Positions 1-7,820 of a stretch of DNA of 64,000 nt are shown in pieces. The position numbers and the translations under genes are program-made. Position 1 is the stretch's first letter, and each line of letters begins with the position of its first letter. The notes beneath the pieces were generated by a model. That model ran no database searches. It saw only the letters and a program-made list of their open reading frames with translations, and was not told where the DNA came from. The stretch is from Thermovorax subterraneus (GTDB lineage: Bacteria; Bacillota; Thermosediminibacteria; Thermosediminibacterales; Thermosediminibacteraceae), in NCBI GenBank assembly GCA_021608145.1, contig JAKIHM010000001.1, positions 310,001-374,000 on the forward strand, in the 5' to 3' direction.

Positions 1-767
1 GTAGTAAATCCTTGGTTTGCTCCAATTCCAAGCATTTGAGCGATTGTCCCCAATACAAAGGATTTTTTAAATAGAACGGAGAGCAGCCCTTTTCTATCTT
101 CTGCCTTTTCTTCTGCGGTTTTATCGGTTTTGGGTTTTGCAGTTATTAAAGAACGTTCTTTTGCAAAAAGGAAGGTTGCTATTGCTATGATTAAACAAGC
201 AAGACCTGCGTAAGAAAATCCAGCCCGCCAGCCTTTTGAATTAATTATAGGCGCAAAAACTCCGCTTGCTATCATCGTCCCAAGTGCAGGACCTGACATG
301 ATGAATCCCATAGCCGTCGCTCTAGATTTGGGGCTAAACCATGTATGTTGGAATTTGACTCCTCCAGAAAATAGTGGACCGCTTGCAATTCCAGCTCCTA
401 CCCTTAAAAGGAAAATAGCTGAATAACTTTTTGCGAATGGAATCAGCAATGTAAAAAAGCCCGTCAGAAGTGATGCTGCCGCGAGAGTTTTTCTAGGCCC
501 TAAACTGTCTACAAAAAATCCGGAGAAGAAATTAGATAATACGTAGCCCACATAGTAAGCTGTCATTAGCCCGCCAGCAGCAGCCATGCTCAAGTTAAGT
601 TCGGGTGCGGCCTTCGGTATCGCGGTAGACCAAACGTTTCTTGAAATAAAGGATACTGCATAAGTGAGAAGGCATAGCGAAGCGACGACCCAACTGTACC
701 AGGTGGTTACCACTTCTTGTTGACTTTTAGTTTCCGCTGGTTTGCCTCCATTTTGGGCAGAAACCAT
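1..767 (-). CDS. MFS transporter, N-terminal part (runs off left edge)
   Basis: The reverse strand reads as an open frame from ATG at 767 to the window edge, about 255 residues, so the C-terminal half is missing. A ribosome site AGGAGGGG lies just upstream (775-782). After a hydrophilic leader the protein has a regular run of hydrophobic helices. A Gly/Arg-containing loop (DSLGPRKT) follows helix 2, as in the major facilitator superfamily, and the pattern resembles the oxalate/formate antiporter or anion:cation symporter branches. A charged central loop (KPKTDKTAEEKAEDRK) fits the link between the two six-helix bundles. It is probably a proton-coupled importer of an organic anion, but the substrate cannot be read from the sequence. 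No partner gene is visible inside the window. Confidence 0.85.
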   Translation of the reverse strand, partial: MVSAQNGGKPAETKSQQEVVTTWYSWVVASLCLLTYAVSFISRNVWSTAIPKAAPELNLSMAAAGGLMTAYYVGYVLSNFFSGFFVDSLGPRKTLAAASLLTGFFTLLIPFAKSYSAIFLLRVGAGIASGPLFSGGVKFQHTWFSPKSRATAMGFIMSGPALGTMIASGVFAPIINSKGWRAGFSYAGLACLIIAIATFLFAKERSLITAKPKTDKTAEEKAEDRKGLLSVLFKKSFVLGTIAQMLGIGANQGFT

Positions 768-1086
768 AAAATCCCCTCCTTTTTAAATGAAAATTATAAA
801 AATTGCCACAAGGACAATTATATAAATTATCAATATTAGCTCAATAAAAAATATATTAAAGGAGTAGATAAAATAGAATATTTGTTGCTTGGATTCCTTC
901 TAAAATATTGCTTTACATTACTAAAATCATTAGCTGTCCATCAATCTCAATATCGCCCATACGATTTGACGACAAAAAATGAAACATGAATGGAAGGATT
1001 TTGTATATTCGACGGCGAAATTCTATACAATCTGAAATTTTTGTTTTGTCGCTATGCTGGAAAATTTGTTTTTTGGAGGGATTTTC
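768..1086. other. Intergenic region between divergent genes
   Basis: This AT-rich region carries the promoters of the MFS gene (leftward) and the DUF5362-like gene (rightward). I see no clear sigma-A hexamer pair on either strand. The only notable structure is the inverted repeat at 1001-1030. No RNA gene or coding remnant was recognised. Confidence 0.5.
1001..1030. promoter_or_regulatory. Inverted repeat TTGTATA-N16-TATACAA
   Basis: A perfect 7-bp inverted repeat (TTGTATA at 1001-1007, TATACAA at 1024-1030) lies 57 bp ahead of the start of the gene at 1087. The half-sites resemble the TGTATATACA palindrome found in the luxS and mazE promoters. It may be an operator or a leader hairpin; function is inferred only from position. 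Confidence 0.35.
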
Positions 1087-1431
1087 ATGGATTTAAAGAA
1101 GAAACTGGAGGAATTCAGCACATGGGCTGCGGTTGTGGGTTGGGTTACGGTAATTTCCGGAGCTGTCGAGGCATTAGTGGGACTTTTTGCATTTGTCATA
1201 GGTGCGTTGCCGGGTGCGATAATGCTATTTGCCGGTATTAAACTTTTAAGAGCGAGAAATCATGCAAGAAACCTAGTGCTGTCCCAGGAATATTCCGAAC
1301 AGGAAATGGTGTTGCTAATGCAGGAAATGACCACATATTTTAAAGTTCAGGGAATTTTGATTATAATCAGCGTTGTTTTAACTGTTCTGCTGGGAGTTAC
1401 GGCGGGCCTAATAGCCAGCTTGTCTTTATAG
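1087..1431 (+). CDS. Small membrane protein, DUF5362-like
   Basis: The start is ATG at 1087, ten bases after the strong ribosome site TTGGAGGG, rather than an in-frame ATG at 1054 that has none. The 114-residue product begins MDLKKKLEEFSTWAAVVGWV. It has a hydrophobic hairpin at about residues 12-50, a charged and amphipathic middle (RARNHARNL...YSEQEMVLLMQEMTTYFK), and a C-terminal transmembrane helix at about residues 88-113. This arrangement matches the small DUF5362 membrane proteins of Firmicutes, whose function is unknown. It stands alone ahead of an unrelated small frame and has no recognisable partner. Confidence 0.7.
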   Translation: MDLKKKLEEFSTWAAVVGWVTVISGAVEALVGLFAFVIGALPGAIMLFAGIKLLRARNHARNLVLSQEYSEQEMVLLMQEMTTYFKVQGILIIISVVLTVLLGVTAGLIASLSL

Positions 1432-1448
1432 AAGTTTGCTCCTTTTGG

Positions 1449-1631
1449 GTGGGGAGAAGGATGAGGGGGATAAAAGACTGCGGAAGTTTGGTGGAATGTG
1501 ACAGGTATTTAGAAGGCTTGCTGGAATCTTTGGGAAATACAAGACTTCTTGGTTATATCGAGCTTGATGCGGATGAGATCAAGTATATGGCAAATTTGAT
1601 ATCTAAAGAACTTGCGAAACCTTATTTTTGA
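1449..1631 (+). CDS. Hypothetical small protein (60 aa or shorter)
   Basis: A short frame follows the DUF5362-like gene by 17 bp and could be co-transcribed. It can start at GTG 1449 or, more likely, at ATG 1461, which is preceded by GGGGAGAAGG. The product is acidic and helix-prone (DRYLEGLLESLGNTRLLGYI...DEIKYMANLISKEL) with no signal peptide or metal motif. I do not recognise a family. The regular heptad-like hydrophobic spacing and sensible codon use are the only arguments that it is real. Confidence 0.4.
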   Translation: MGRRMRGIKDCGSLVECDRYLEGLLESLGNTRLLGYIELDADEIKYMANLISKELAKPYF

Positions 1632-1639
1632 ATCCCTTG

Positions 1640-1793
1640 CTATATCGGTTTTCCTCGTGTGGGTAGGCATACTTTATTATCAAGAAGGGAATTTTTGGGT
1701 TCATGTTTACGGTATGCTCAGATTGCCTTTAGAGCAATCATTGTGGCAAAGGCGTTTGGGCGAAATTTTCTTGAGAACGATAAAAAAATATAG
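1640..1793 (+). pseudogene. Possible frameshifted membrane-protein remnant
   Basis: A hydrophobic stretch (SVFLVWVGILYYQEGNFWVH) is read in one frame from about 1630. It then appears to continue in a different frame from 1713 as YAQIAFRAIIVAKAFGRNFL and ends at TAG 1791-1793. Joining two protein-like pieces across a frame change suggests a decayed gene. I cannot name the family and the call is weak. Confidence 0.25.
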
Positions 1794-1859
1794 TTTAGCA
1801 GAACCTGAATCCGTGATAAGGATTGCAATATAATCCATAAATACGGGAATTTCCATAGA

Positions 1860-3360
1860 AAGCTCTTCTTAAAAACTAAAATTTTCCATTGTGCTGTAAT
1901 GAAAACGGTATTTTGAAATTGTCATAGACAACTTCATCTAAAAAACCGTTTTTTGGCAATATTAATGCTTCCCCTCCAATGAACGGTTTTGGAGGAGATT
2001 TCATCTACAATATTACGCTTGGGCTTCAAATGGTCAATTTCCAAAGGCAAAAGCCTGATAAATACGCCGGAAGCTTCTAAACCATGGTTCATCCCTTGAT
2101 AACCCTAATTTGAAATGATTTGCATGAAAAATTACCCGGGACGCTATCGTGATTAGATTTTGTATGACTTTTCTTATCCTCCTGCGGTGTGCTTTTTTTA
2201 GAATCGGAGCATCGTTCCCCTTTAGGCTCTCTTGCCCTATTATCCTAAGTATGTTATAGGCTAATATGCCAAAATGCAATACAAGGTCGTTTGTCTCAAA
2301 TTTTCCGGAAGGCAGCCTTTCAAGGTCCATGTCGCCCTTTGGCTCGCTGTGAAATTGTTCGCTTGTCCCATGCTCCGCATACAAGGCTTCGATAACTTCA
2401 GGTTCTTCTTCCAGTAGCGATGTATATGTATAGTATGTGCTTACTTCAATGTCAGGCATAACTCTAATTTGACCTGATTCATCTATGGTTTCTACCGTTA
2501 CCTTGAAAACTACACGCAACGGGCTTTCTATATCCGGATGTCTGAAGTATGTGTCCCCATAATAAATATCTTTGCCTTCTCTAACTTTTATGAGTTTACC
2601 TTTGTTGCGAGCTATTTGTAGCCATCCCTCGGAGCTTTCCTTCCGAAGATTGCGCTTTATTATGTAATCGACTTTCGTTTCTTGCTTTATGAGTATTTTT
2701 ATGTTTTCTATGCTGTCGTTCCCTGCATCCATCCTCACTATCAGAGGCTTATCCGTAACAGCCCTGGCATACTGAATGCTCTCATCTATAAATTCAGGCG
2801 TGTTTTTCTGACAGTGTTGTTTTCCTTCACGCAGCTCGATGTTTACTCCATAACCTTCTTGACCCAGATATGCATAATAGGAGAGTATCCTTCAAAACCT
2901 TTGTAGGTCATGGATACGCCTTCTTTTTTAGTCTTTGAGTTGTCAAATGGGGATACGTCGATATCCAAAGCTACGTAATCTTTATAGCAGGGTGTAATCT
3001 TTACTCCCGCTTTCTTAAGCAAGAGCGCCGATTCTTCCAGTATGATGTTGTTCCAGGTGCTGCCTACCATATCAAACCTCTGGCGTAGGGTTGGATTTGA
3101 AGGGACTTTTCTGATGCCAAGGGCAGACTTAAAAAATTTGTCCTGGCGGAAAGGTTCAATGCTATCGAAGTCATTTTTCCCTTGACAGAGGAGGCCGATA
3201 TATGATATTGCAACGTCACCGTTTTTTATGTCCGGTTCTGGCATTTTGGAGATTTTCGCGTTGTTTAATCGTTTTTTGAGACCTGTTTTAGCAAGCAGGA
3301 CTCCAACACAGGCAAGTCCGCTGATTTTTGTCACCTTACTTGATTTTACCACTTTTTTCT
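1860..3360 (-). mobile_element. IS1380-type insertion sequence, decayed
   Basis: The element contains a single transposase gene broken by a frameshift. Its 5' (right) side lies directly against coding sequence of a DUF1998 helicase remnant, which indicates insertion into that gene. The left boundary is uncertain. Between about 1880 and 2030 there are repeated AAAACGGT / ACCGTTTT / CGGTTTT segments that could belong to the element end, but I could not match terminal inverted repeats by eye. Confidence 0.6.
2034..3352 (-). pseudogene. IS1380-family transposase, one frameshift
   Basis: Read leftwards from GTG 3352, the first 169 residues carry the N-terminal part and the catalytic block ALDIDVSPFDNSKTKKEGV followed by YKGFEGYSPI. 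The frame is then lost near 2871-2875. There, ATGCATAT stands where ATG-GCA-TAT would keep the frame, so one base appears deleted. The other frame continues at once with YLGQEGYGVNIELREGKQHC and then LIVRMDAGNDS, the second DDE-associated block, on to 2034. The joined protein has about the usual length for IS1380 transposases. As it stands it encodes no full transposase unless ribosomes shift at this site. Downstream residues include the AEHGTSEQFHSE segment typical of the family. Confidence 0.85.
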
Positions 3361-3365
3361 TACTA

Positions 3366-4064
3366 GTACAAGGTTTTTGGGAATTTAATAATCACGGATT
3401 CAGGTACTTTGCTAAAGAGGAAAAAATTGAAAAGCGGATGTTAATGGACTTAGATGGAATCAACATCGAAATAGAAGCAGGAAACGGGAGGTTAGCTATC
3501 GTAAACAACGCAGGAGGGAAGGGGTTTATAATCTGCGAAAGTTGCGGTTATGCAAGAATTTTTAATGGTAAACCTTTGCCTGCTCATAGAACGGAGTTTG
3601 GGAAAGAATGTAAAGGACGTTCTTCAAGGTATTCGCTGGGATATGAGTTTAAAACTGATATATTTTCTCTAAAGTTTATTGGATACCACGATAAAAGAAA
3701 GGGTTTCTGGGAATCTTTGCTTTATGGTCTGGTAGAAGGGGCATGTAGAGCGTTGGAGATTGAAAGACAAGATATTGACGGTACCTTATATTCTTATAAA
3801 GGAGATCCGACAAGTCCAGCAATAGTACTATTTGATGACGTGCCCGGCGGAGCGGGTCAGGTCAAGAGAATTGCGGAAGAAGAAAACTTTAAGAAAGTGC
3901 TTGAAAAAACATTAAAGCTTATGTCAAGTTGCGAATGCGGAGGCGAAGAAGGAGATTCTAGCTGTTATGGCTGCTTGCGAAATTATACCAATCAGTACTG
4001 TCACGATATACTGAAAAGAAAATACGTGATTGAATTTGTTTCAATGCTTTTAAACCTAATTTAA
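3366..4064 (+). pseudogene. C-terminal fragment of a DUF1998 helicase (DrmB/MrfA kind)
   Basis: The frame from about 3366 encodes GFWEFNNHGFRYF and continues to the stop at 4064. Diagnostic features are the paired cysteines near ICESCGYARIF, the motif DDVPGGAGQVKRI, and the cysteine cluster SCECGG plus SCYGCLRNYTNQYCH. This is the DUF1998 zinc-binding C-terminal domain found in DISARM DrmB and in YprA/MrfA-like DEAD-box helicases. The helicase core is absent because the IS1380 element abuts the 5' end. No start codon with a ribosome site precedes the fragment, so I treat it as non-functional. It marks a lost defence or DNA-repair helicase locus. The DrmB and MrfA alternatives cannot be separated from this fragment alone. 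Confidence 0.75.
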
Positions 4065-4161
4065 AGTACAAGTTTGGTATTTGAATTTTCTCCCCATTTG
4101 AAACCGGCAATACCGCGCCAAAGCAATGTGATATATAAACTGAGAAAGAGTTTGAAGTATT

Positions 4162-4626
4162 ATGGGAAATTGTTTGTATTGCAAAGGCCCATTAGTGAAA
4201 AAAAGAGTCAGGGTTGAAAAGTGGGTCAAGGGAAAATTGATTGTGATAGAAAATGTCCCGGTCCTTGTTTGTGAAGAATGCGGAGAAAAATACTATGATG
4301 CAGAGACGGCGCTAAAACTCGATGAATTCTTATATGAGACTAAACCCGAGAGAATCATTCAAGTACCAGTTTTTGAATATAAAAGTAAGAAGGATAACAA
4401 ACAGCCACGCAAAATTGCGTGGCTTTATTTATGTGCATCCGGCATGGGATCAAGCAAGGTAAACGCGGAAGATGCCGCCAACTATGGTAAAATTGAGAGG
4501 AATATATCGGAAAGTTTAACGAGGTTACCTTATAGGGGTGTTTTTTCATGCTATACTGCAGGAGCAGCTTTTTCCTTTGAAGGCTATGCCTACTTTCACG
4601 ATATCCATAATTCCCCTGTCCCTTGA
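4162..4626 (+). CDS. YgiT-type zinc-finger protein with aberrant C-terminal extension
   Basis: The first 75 residues or so form a YgiT/MqsA-N type zinc finger. CLYC (residues 4-7) and CEEC are the metal ligands, with NVPVLVCEECGEKYYDAETA between them and the tail VFEYKSK, which normally ends such proteins. Here no stop occurs. The frame runs through a terminator-like hairpin (4403-4430) into unrelated sequence that derives from an ATPase gene remnant, ending at 4626. The original stop was probably lost or a frameshift occurred near 4390. Small YgiT finger proteins are usually antitoxins next to a small toxin, but I could not recognise a toxin gene in the 97 bp upstream. The domain is convincing; the expressed length is doubtful. 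Confidence 0.6.
   Translation: MGNCLYCKGPLVKKRVRVEKWVKGKLIVIENVPVLVCEECGEKYYDAETALKLDEFLYETKPERIIQVPVFEYKSKKDNKQPRKIAWLYLCASGMGSSKVNAEDAANYGKIERNISESLTRLPYRGVFSCYTAGAAFSFEGYAYFHDIHNSPVP
4403..4430 (+). terminator. Intrinsic terminator-like hairpin
   Basis: AGCCACGC (4403-4410), a six-base loop and GCGTGGCT (4417-4424) are followed by TTATTT. It lies inside the over-long zinc-finger frame and probably marks the original end of that transcription unit. Confidence 0.7.
4446..4545 (+). pseudogene. Decayed 3' fragment of a plus-strand AAA-ATPase/PDDEXK gene
   Basis: This stretch matches two separate pieces of the intact gene at 7821-9377. GCGGAAGATGCC-CCAACTATGG (4468-4491) corresponds to 9134-9157, the AEDATNYGKI nuclease block. 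GGAAAGTTTAACGA (4508-4521) corresponds to 9288-9301, the KFNE block. The roughly 130 bp between them are missing, so this is an internally deleted relic. Like the intact copy it is convergent with a minus-strand ATPase gene, and the sequence immediately downstream (CATGCTAT-CTGCAGGAGCAG) is shared as well. This indicates that the convergent pair was duplicated as a unit. Confidence 0.65.
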
Positions 4627-6195
4627 ATCCGCCTCGTATTTTTTATTTTCAATCTGTTCCAGCGCTTTTAATGCATCTTTTACGAGGTCATCTTCAGATA
4701 CCTTAAATTCCATTATTATCGCCCTCGGAACTTTTCTATCGATTATTACCACATCATACCTGCCAAAACCGCTTTCCCTCTCGGATTTTACTTCGTAGCG
4801 CTCGCCTAGCACACTAAGCATCCCAAGGACAAAGGCCTGATACACCTTCTCGGCTTCATCTGCAAAAGTGTGATAGCTAGAAACCTTGAGGAGAATTTCG
4901 TTGAAATCCCTCTCGAAGGCTTCACTATTTTTTTCGAAGAGATATTCAAGAAGCCTTTCTGTTCCGTGCGGTTCGAGTTCCATTCCCCTTAACCATGTTT
5001 CGAATATATCGATGTAGAGTTCTCTCAGTTCCCTGTTAGGTATGGCGAGGGTGCAGTGAGCCTTCAATCCTCGTATTTGTTTTTCTTTTGCCGTAAGGTA
5101 TCCCGAAAAGAGGAACAACCCCCATACCGCTTCTTTATCATAAGTTATGTCTCTAAGTGCGGTGGAGATTTTTATGTCCTTTTTTATATCCTCTCCGGCG
5201 ATGAGCTTTGAAATCTGTTCCTTCACGCTGGTGCTGCTTTCGGTTATTAGGTTTCTTATTAGGTCGTTGCTTGATGTATTTACCCAGAAGGCTTGAGGTT
5301 GCTTCATCGAGATATAATTTATGACGCTCCAGGGGTTGTATATGCTCTTTGTGCTTCCGAAGAAGTAGCCGTCATACCATTCCTTTATTTCTTCGTATTT
5401 ATCTTCCATGTTAAAGTCGGAGAGCATCTTCTTTACTTCTTCCTCGGTGAAGCCGAAGTAATGGGAGTAAAAGTCGTCGAGGATTGTGTAGACCACGAGG
5501 TTGTTGAGGCCGGAGAAGATGTCTTCCTTTGCGACCCTGTATACCCCAGTAAGGAGTCCCTTGAAGAGTGAGCTATTTCCCTTGAGGGCTGCGGTGAGCA
5601 TGCCCCTCATGAAGTCCACGACTTTTTCGTAATATCCGTTCACGTATCCGCTCTCTATTGGGACATCGTATTCGTCTATGAGAAGGATTACTTTCTCCCC
5701 ATGATGGTCTTCCAGCATCTTTACTATTCTTTGCAACGACTCGGCGTAGTCCACATATTCCCCTTTGCCTTCGATGATTTTTTCAATAAAGTTTTTATCC
5801 CATCTTTCCACTTTGTCGCTTTCCAGTAGGTATTTTTTCTCCATGTAAGTCTTGCTTATTATCTTTTTCAACATTTCAAATTCCATGTTCCAATCCTGAA
5901 ATTTTGCATCCTTGAAAGTAATATGTATGACCGGGTATTTGTTTTGGTGCTTTCTCGCAACTTCGTCGTTTTCTATTTTTAGTCCTTTGAAGAGATACGA
6001 ATAATCCTTTTCGTTGGAGAAGAAGTATTTGAGCATGGAGAAGTTGAGGCTTTTGCCGAACCTTCTGGGGCGGGTGATTAGTATGACATTTGCACCGTCG
6101 CGCAAGAGGTCCCCTATGAGCCCTGTTTTATCGATGTAGTAATAGTTGCCCTCGATGATATCCTTGAAATCATCTATTCCTGATGGTAAAAGCAA
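4546..6195 (-). CDS. AAA-ATPase-like protein with C-terminal PD-(D/E)XK domain (copy 1)
   Basis: 549 residues, TTG start at 6195 with AGGGGTGAT seven bases upstream. The N-terminus has the family signature YYYIDKTGLIGDLLRDG, then a Walker-A-like RPRRFGKSLN and a Walker-B-like VILLIDEYDVPI, which defines the AAA-ATPase_like family (formerly DUF1703 type). The C-terminal domain shows GFGRYDVVIIDRKVPRAIIM followed by EFKV, a PD-(D/E)XK nuclease-like core. The family is amplified in Clostridia and Bacteroides and has no proven role. It shares long nearly identical blocks with the gene at 9411-11081 but has quite different blocks at residues about 105-170 and 290-420. The 3' end is convergent with the relic at 4446-4545. 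It is probably cytoplasmic and monocistronic. Confidence 0.85.
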   Translation of the reverse strand: MLLPSGIDDFKDIIEGNYYYIDKTGLIGDLLRDGANVILITRPRRFGKSLNFSMLKYFFSNEKDYSYLFKGLKIENDEVARKHQNKYPVIHITFKDAKFQDWNMEFEMLKKIISKTYMEKKYLLESDKVERWDKNFIEKIIEGKGEYVDYAESLQRIVKMLEDHHGEKVILLIDEYDVPIESGYVNGYYEKVVDFMRGMLTAALKGNSSLFKGLLTGVYRVAKEDIFSGLNNLVVYTILDDFYSHYFGFTEEEVKKMLSDFNMEDKYEEIKEWYDGYFFGSTKSIYNPWSVINYISMKQPQAFWVNTSSNDLIRNLITESSTSVKEQISKLIAGEDIKKDIKISTALRDITYDKEAVWGLFLFSGYLTAKEKQIRGLKAHCTLAIPNRELRELYIDIFETWLRGMELEPHGTERLLEYLFEKNSEAFERDFNEILLKVSSYHTFADEAEKVYQAFVLGMLSVLGERYEVKSERESGFGRYDVVIIDRKVPRAIIMEFKVSEDDLVKDALKALEQIENKKYEADSRDRGIMDIVKVGIAFKGKSCSCSIA

Positions 6196-6258
6196 AATAT
6201 CACCCCTGAAAATCAGGATAAGATTAAGAATATTATATCAGAACTTTACCGGGAAAAT

Positions 6259-7635
6259 TCAACTTATATCTTCTACAGTGAATAAAAATACCTCTCTTTT
6301 TCCTCTTGCGTAATCTATCAATTCTTTTGTAAATCCGTTTTTCGAAAAAAAGACGTAGTAGGGTTTGTAGTTTGTATTGATATTTGCCTTTTTTGCCTTT
6401 TCTTTTAATTCGGAAAGCAGCTCCAGGCTAATAGGGTTATTGGAAAATTTGCATTCGCCGAAAAGGCAGATTTCTTCTTCGTGGTTTAGGCCAACTATAT
6501 CGATTTCGTCCGAGCTGTCCCACCATTTCCCTATAAGGGGAAATGTTATGGGGAATTTATAAGACACAAATTGACGGCAAACCTGTTCGAATGTGTAGGA
6601 AACATGGTTTTCAATGAGCCTATTTTTTATTATGTTTAGCACGTAATCTACTTTGTCTAATTCCAGATATGACTTATAAGGGAAGACAAATTGAAACCAG
6701 AAGTCTAAAAAATTGTCTTTGATAAAGTAAAGGCCTTTTTTGCTTTTTTCGGGATTTTCTTCTGTTACAGGAACTGCCCTTTCAACTATATCCATTTTTT
6801 GCAGCGTATCCAAGTATTTTGTTACTGAAGATACGGGCATGGAAAGCACCGAGGCTATTTTGCCCAATTTGTGGTTGCCCATTGCTATTGCCTTTAATAT
6901 TGAAAAATACGTTATATTCTTTTCAACTTCTTTTTCCAGCAGGAATTCCACCTCTTCGTATAAGAAACTGCCTTTTTTCAGGATATTTTCAGCTATGGCC
7001 TTATATATGTCGGGAGTTTTGTAATCGAACATCTCTATATACTTAGGCACGCCGCCGGTGATGCTGTAGCGGATTATGTTTTTTTCTGTGTTCTCGTCGT
7101 TATACATCAGTTTGGCCTCGAAAAAGTTAAGCGGGCCCAGCCTGATTTGCGCTGTTCTCCTGCCGAAAAGGGGGCTGTTGTAAGAAAGGGCAAGATTCTC
7201 CATCATGTTTACGTAAGATCCGCACAGTATGAGCATAATGTTTTTATTGCACAAAAGTTCGTCCCATATTTTCTGAAAGATGCTGGGGACAGCTTTGTTT
7301 GTCATGGTGAGGTATTGGAATTCGTCTATCGCAATTATAAATTTTTCCTTCGTTTCAGGGATTAATTGGAAAATTTTTTCCCAGTTTTTTAGATAAACGT
7401 CCTTAAATAACTCCAGGTTAAAATGGGATGTGATTTTGTCTTGAAAATTTTTCATATTCCCATCTTCTATTTCCTCTGTCGCTAGAAAATACAAAGCGGG
7501 TTTGTTTTTTATGAATTCCTTGATAAGAGAAGTCTTTCCAATTCTCCTTCGTCCATAGATAATTACGAAAGAAGCCCCCTGCCTTCGATATTCTTTTTCT
7601 AAAATTTCCAGCTCCTGTTTCCTGCCTACAAACAT
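6259..7635 (-). CDS. Archaeal-type ATPase with DUF234-like nuclease domain
   Basis: 458 residues starting at ATG 7635 (MFVGRKQELEILEKEY), preceded by GAGGTGA; an upstream in-frame GTG at 7644 overlaps that ribosome site and is less likely. Domains in order are an ATPase_2 core with Walker A YGRRRIGKTSL and Walker B FIIAIDEFQYL, a winged-helix segment around residues 250-290 (HKLGKIASVLSMPVSSVTKY), and a C-terminal DUF234-like PD-(D/E)XK core with DEIDIVGL and LFGECKF. Proteins of this family are common in archaea and thermophilic bacteria and are of unknown function; a DNA-related role is inferred. It lies in the same orientation as copy 1, 63 bp upstream of it, so the two may share a transcript. 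Confidence 0.88.
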   Translation of the reverse strand: MFVGRKQELEILEKEYRRQGASFVIIYGRRRIGKTSLIKEFIKNKPALYFLATEEIEDGNMKNFQDKITSHFNLELFKDVYLKNWEKIFQLIPETKEKFIIAIDEFQYLTMTNKAVPSIFQKIWDELLCNKNIMLILCGSYVNMMENLALSYNSPLFGRRTAQIRLGPLNFFEAKLMYNDENTEKNIIRYSITGGVPKYIEMFDYKTPDIYKAIAENILKKGSFLYEEVEFLLEKEVEKNITYFSILKAIAMGNHKLGKIASVLSMPVSSVTKYLDTLQKMDIVERAVPVTEENPEKSKKGLYFIKDNFLDFWFQFVFPYKSYLELDKVDYVLNIIKNRLIENHVSYTFEQVCRQFVSYKFPITFPLIGKWWDSSDEIDIVGLNHEEEICLFGECKFSNNPISLELLSELKEKAKKANINTNYKPYYVFFSKNGFTKELIDYARGKREVFLFTVEDIS

Positions 7636-7739
7636 TTTATTCACCTCAGGGAATAATGTTTCTATTAATTATTATACCCAAAATTATAATAATGTAAAGT
7701 ATATTAATTTACCCTATTGTTATCTCTTGCGGCAATGTT

Positions 7740-7810
7740 ATTTGTTACTACTGTTTATTACTAGCGCGAGGTTTAATATGATATAATAAACAAAAAAGGG
7801 TTTGGAGTAT
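7740..7810 (+). promoter_or_regulatory. Promoter region of the 7821 ATPase gene
   Basis: GATATAATA at 7779-7787 is a good -10 candidate. Just upstream, TTTATTACTAGCGCGAG (about 7754-7770) resembles the half-sites TTACTAACTC / GAGTTAGTAA found ahead of the interrupted ATPase gene at 12913. This suggests that a common regulator or nicking site precedes these ATPases. The similarity was judged by eye. Confidence 0.4.
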
Positions 7811-7820
7811 TGAAGAGCAG

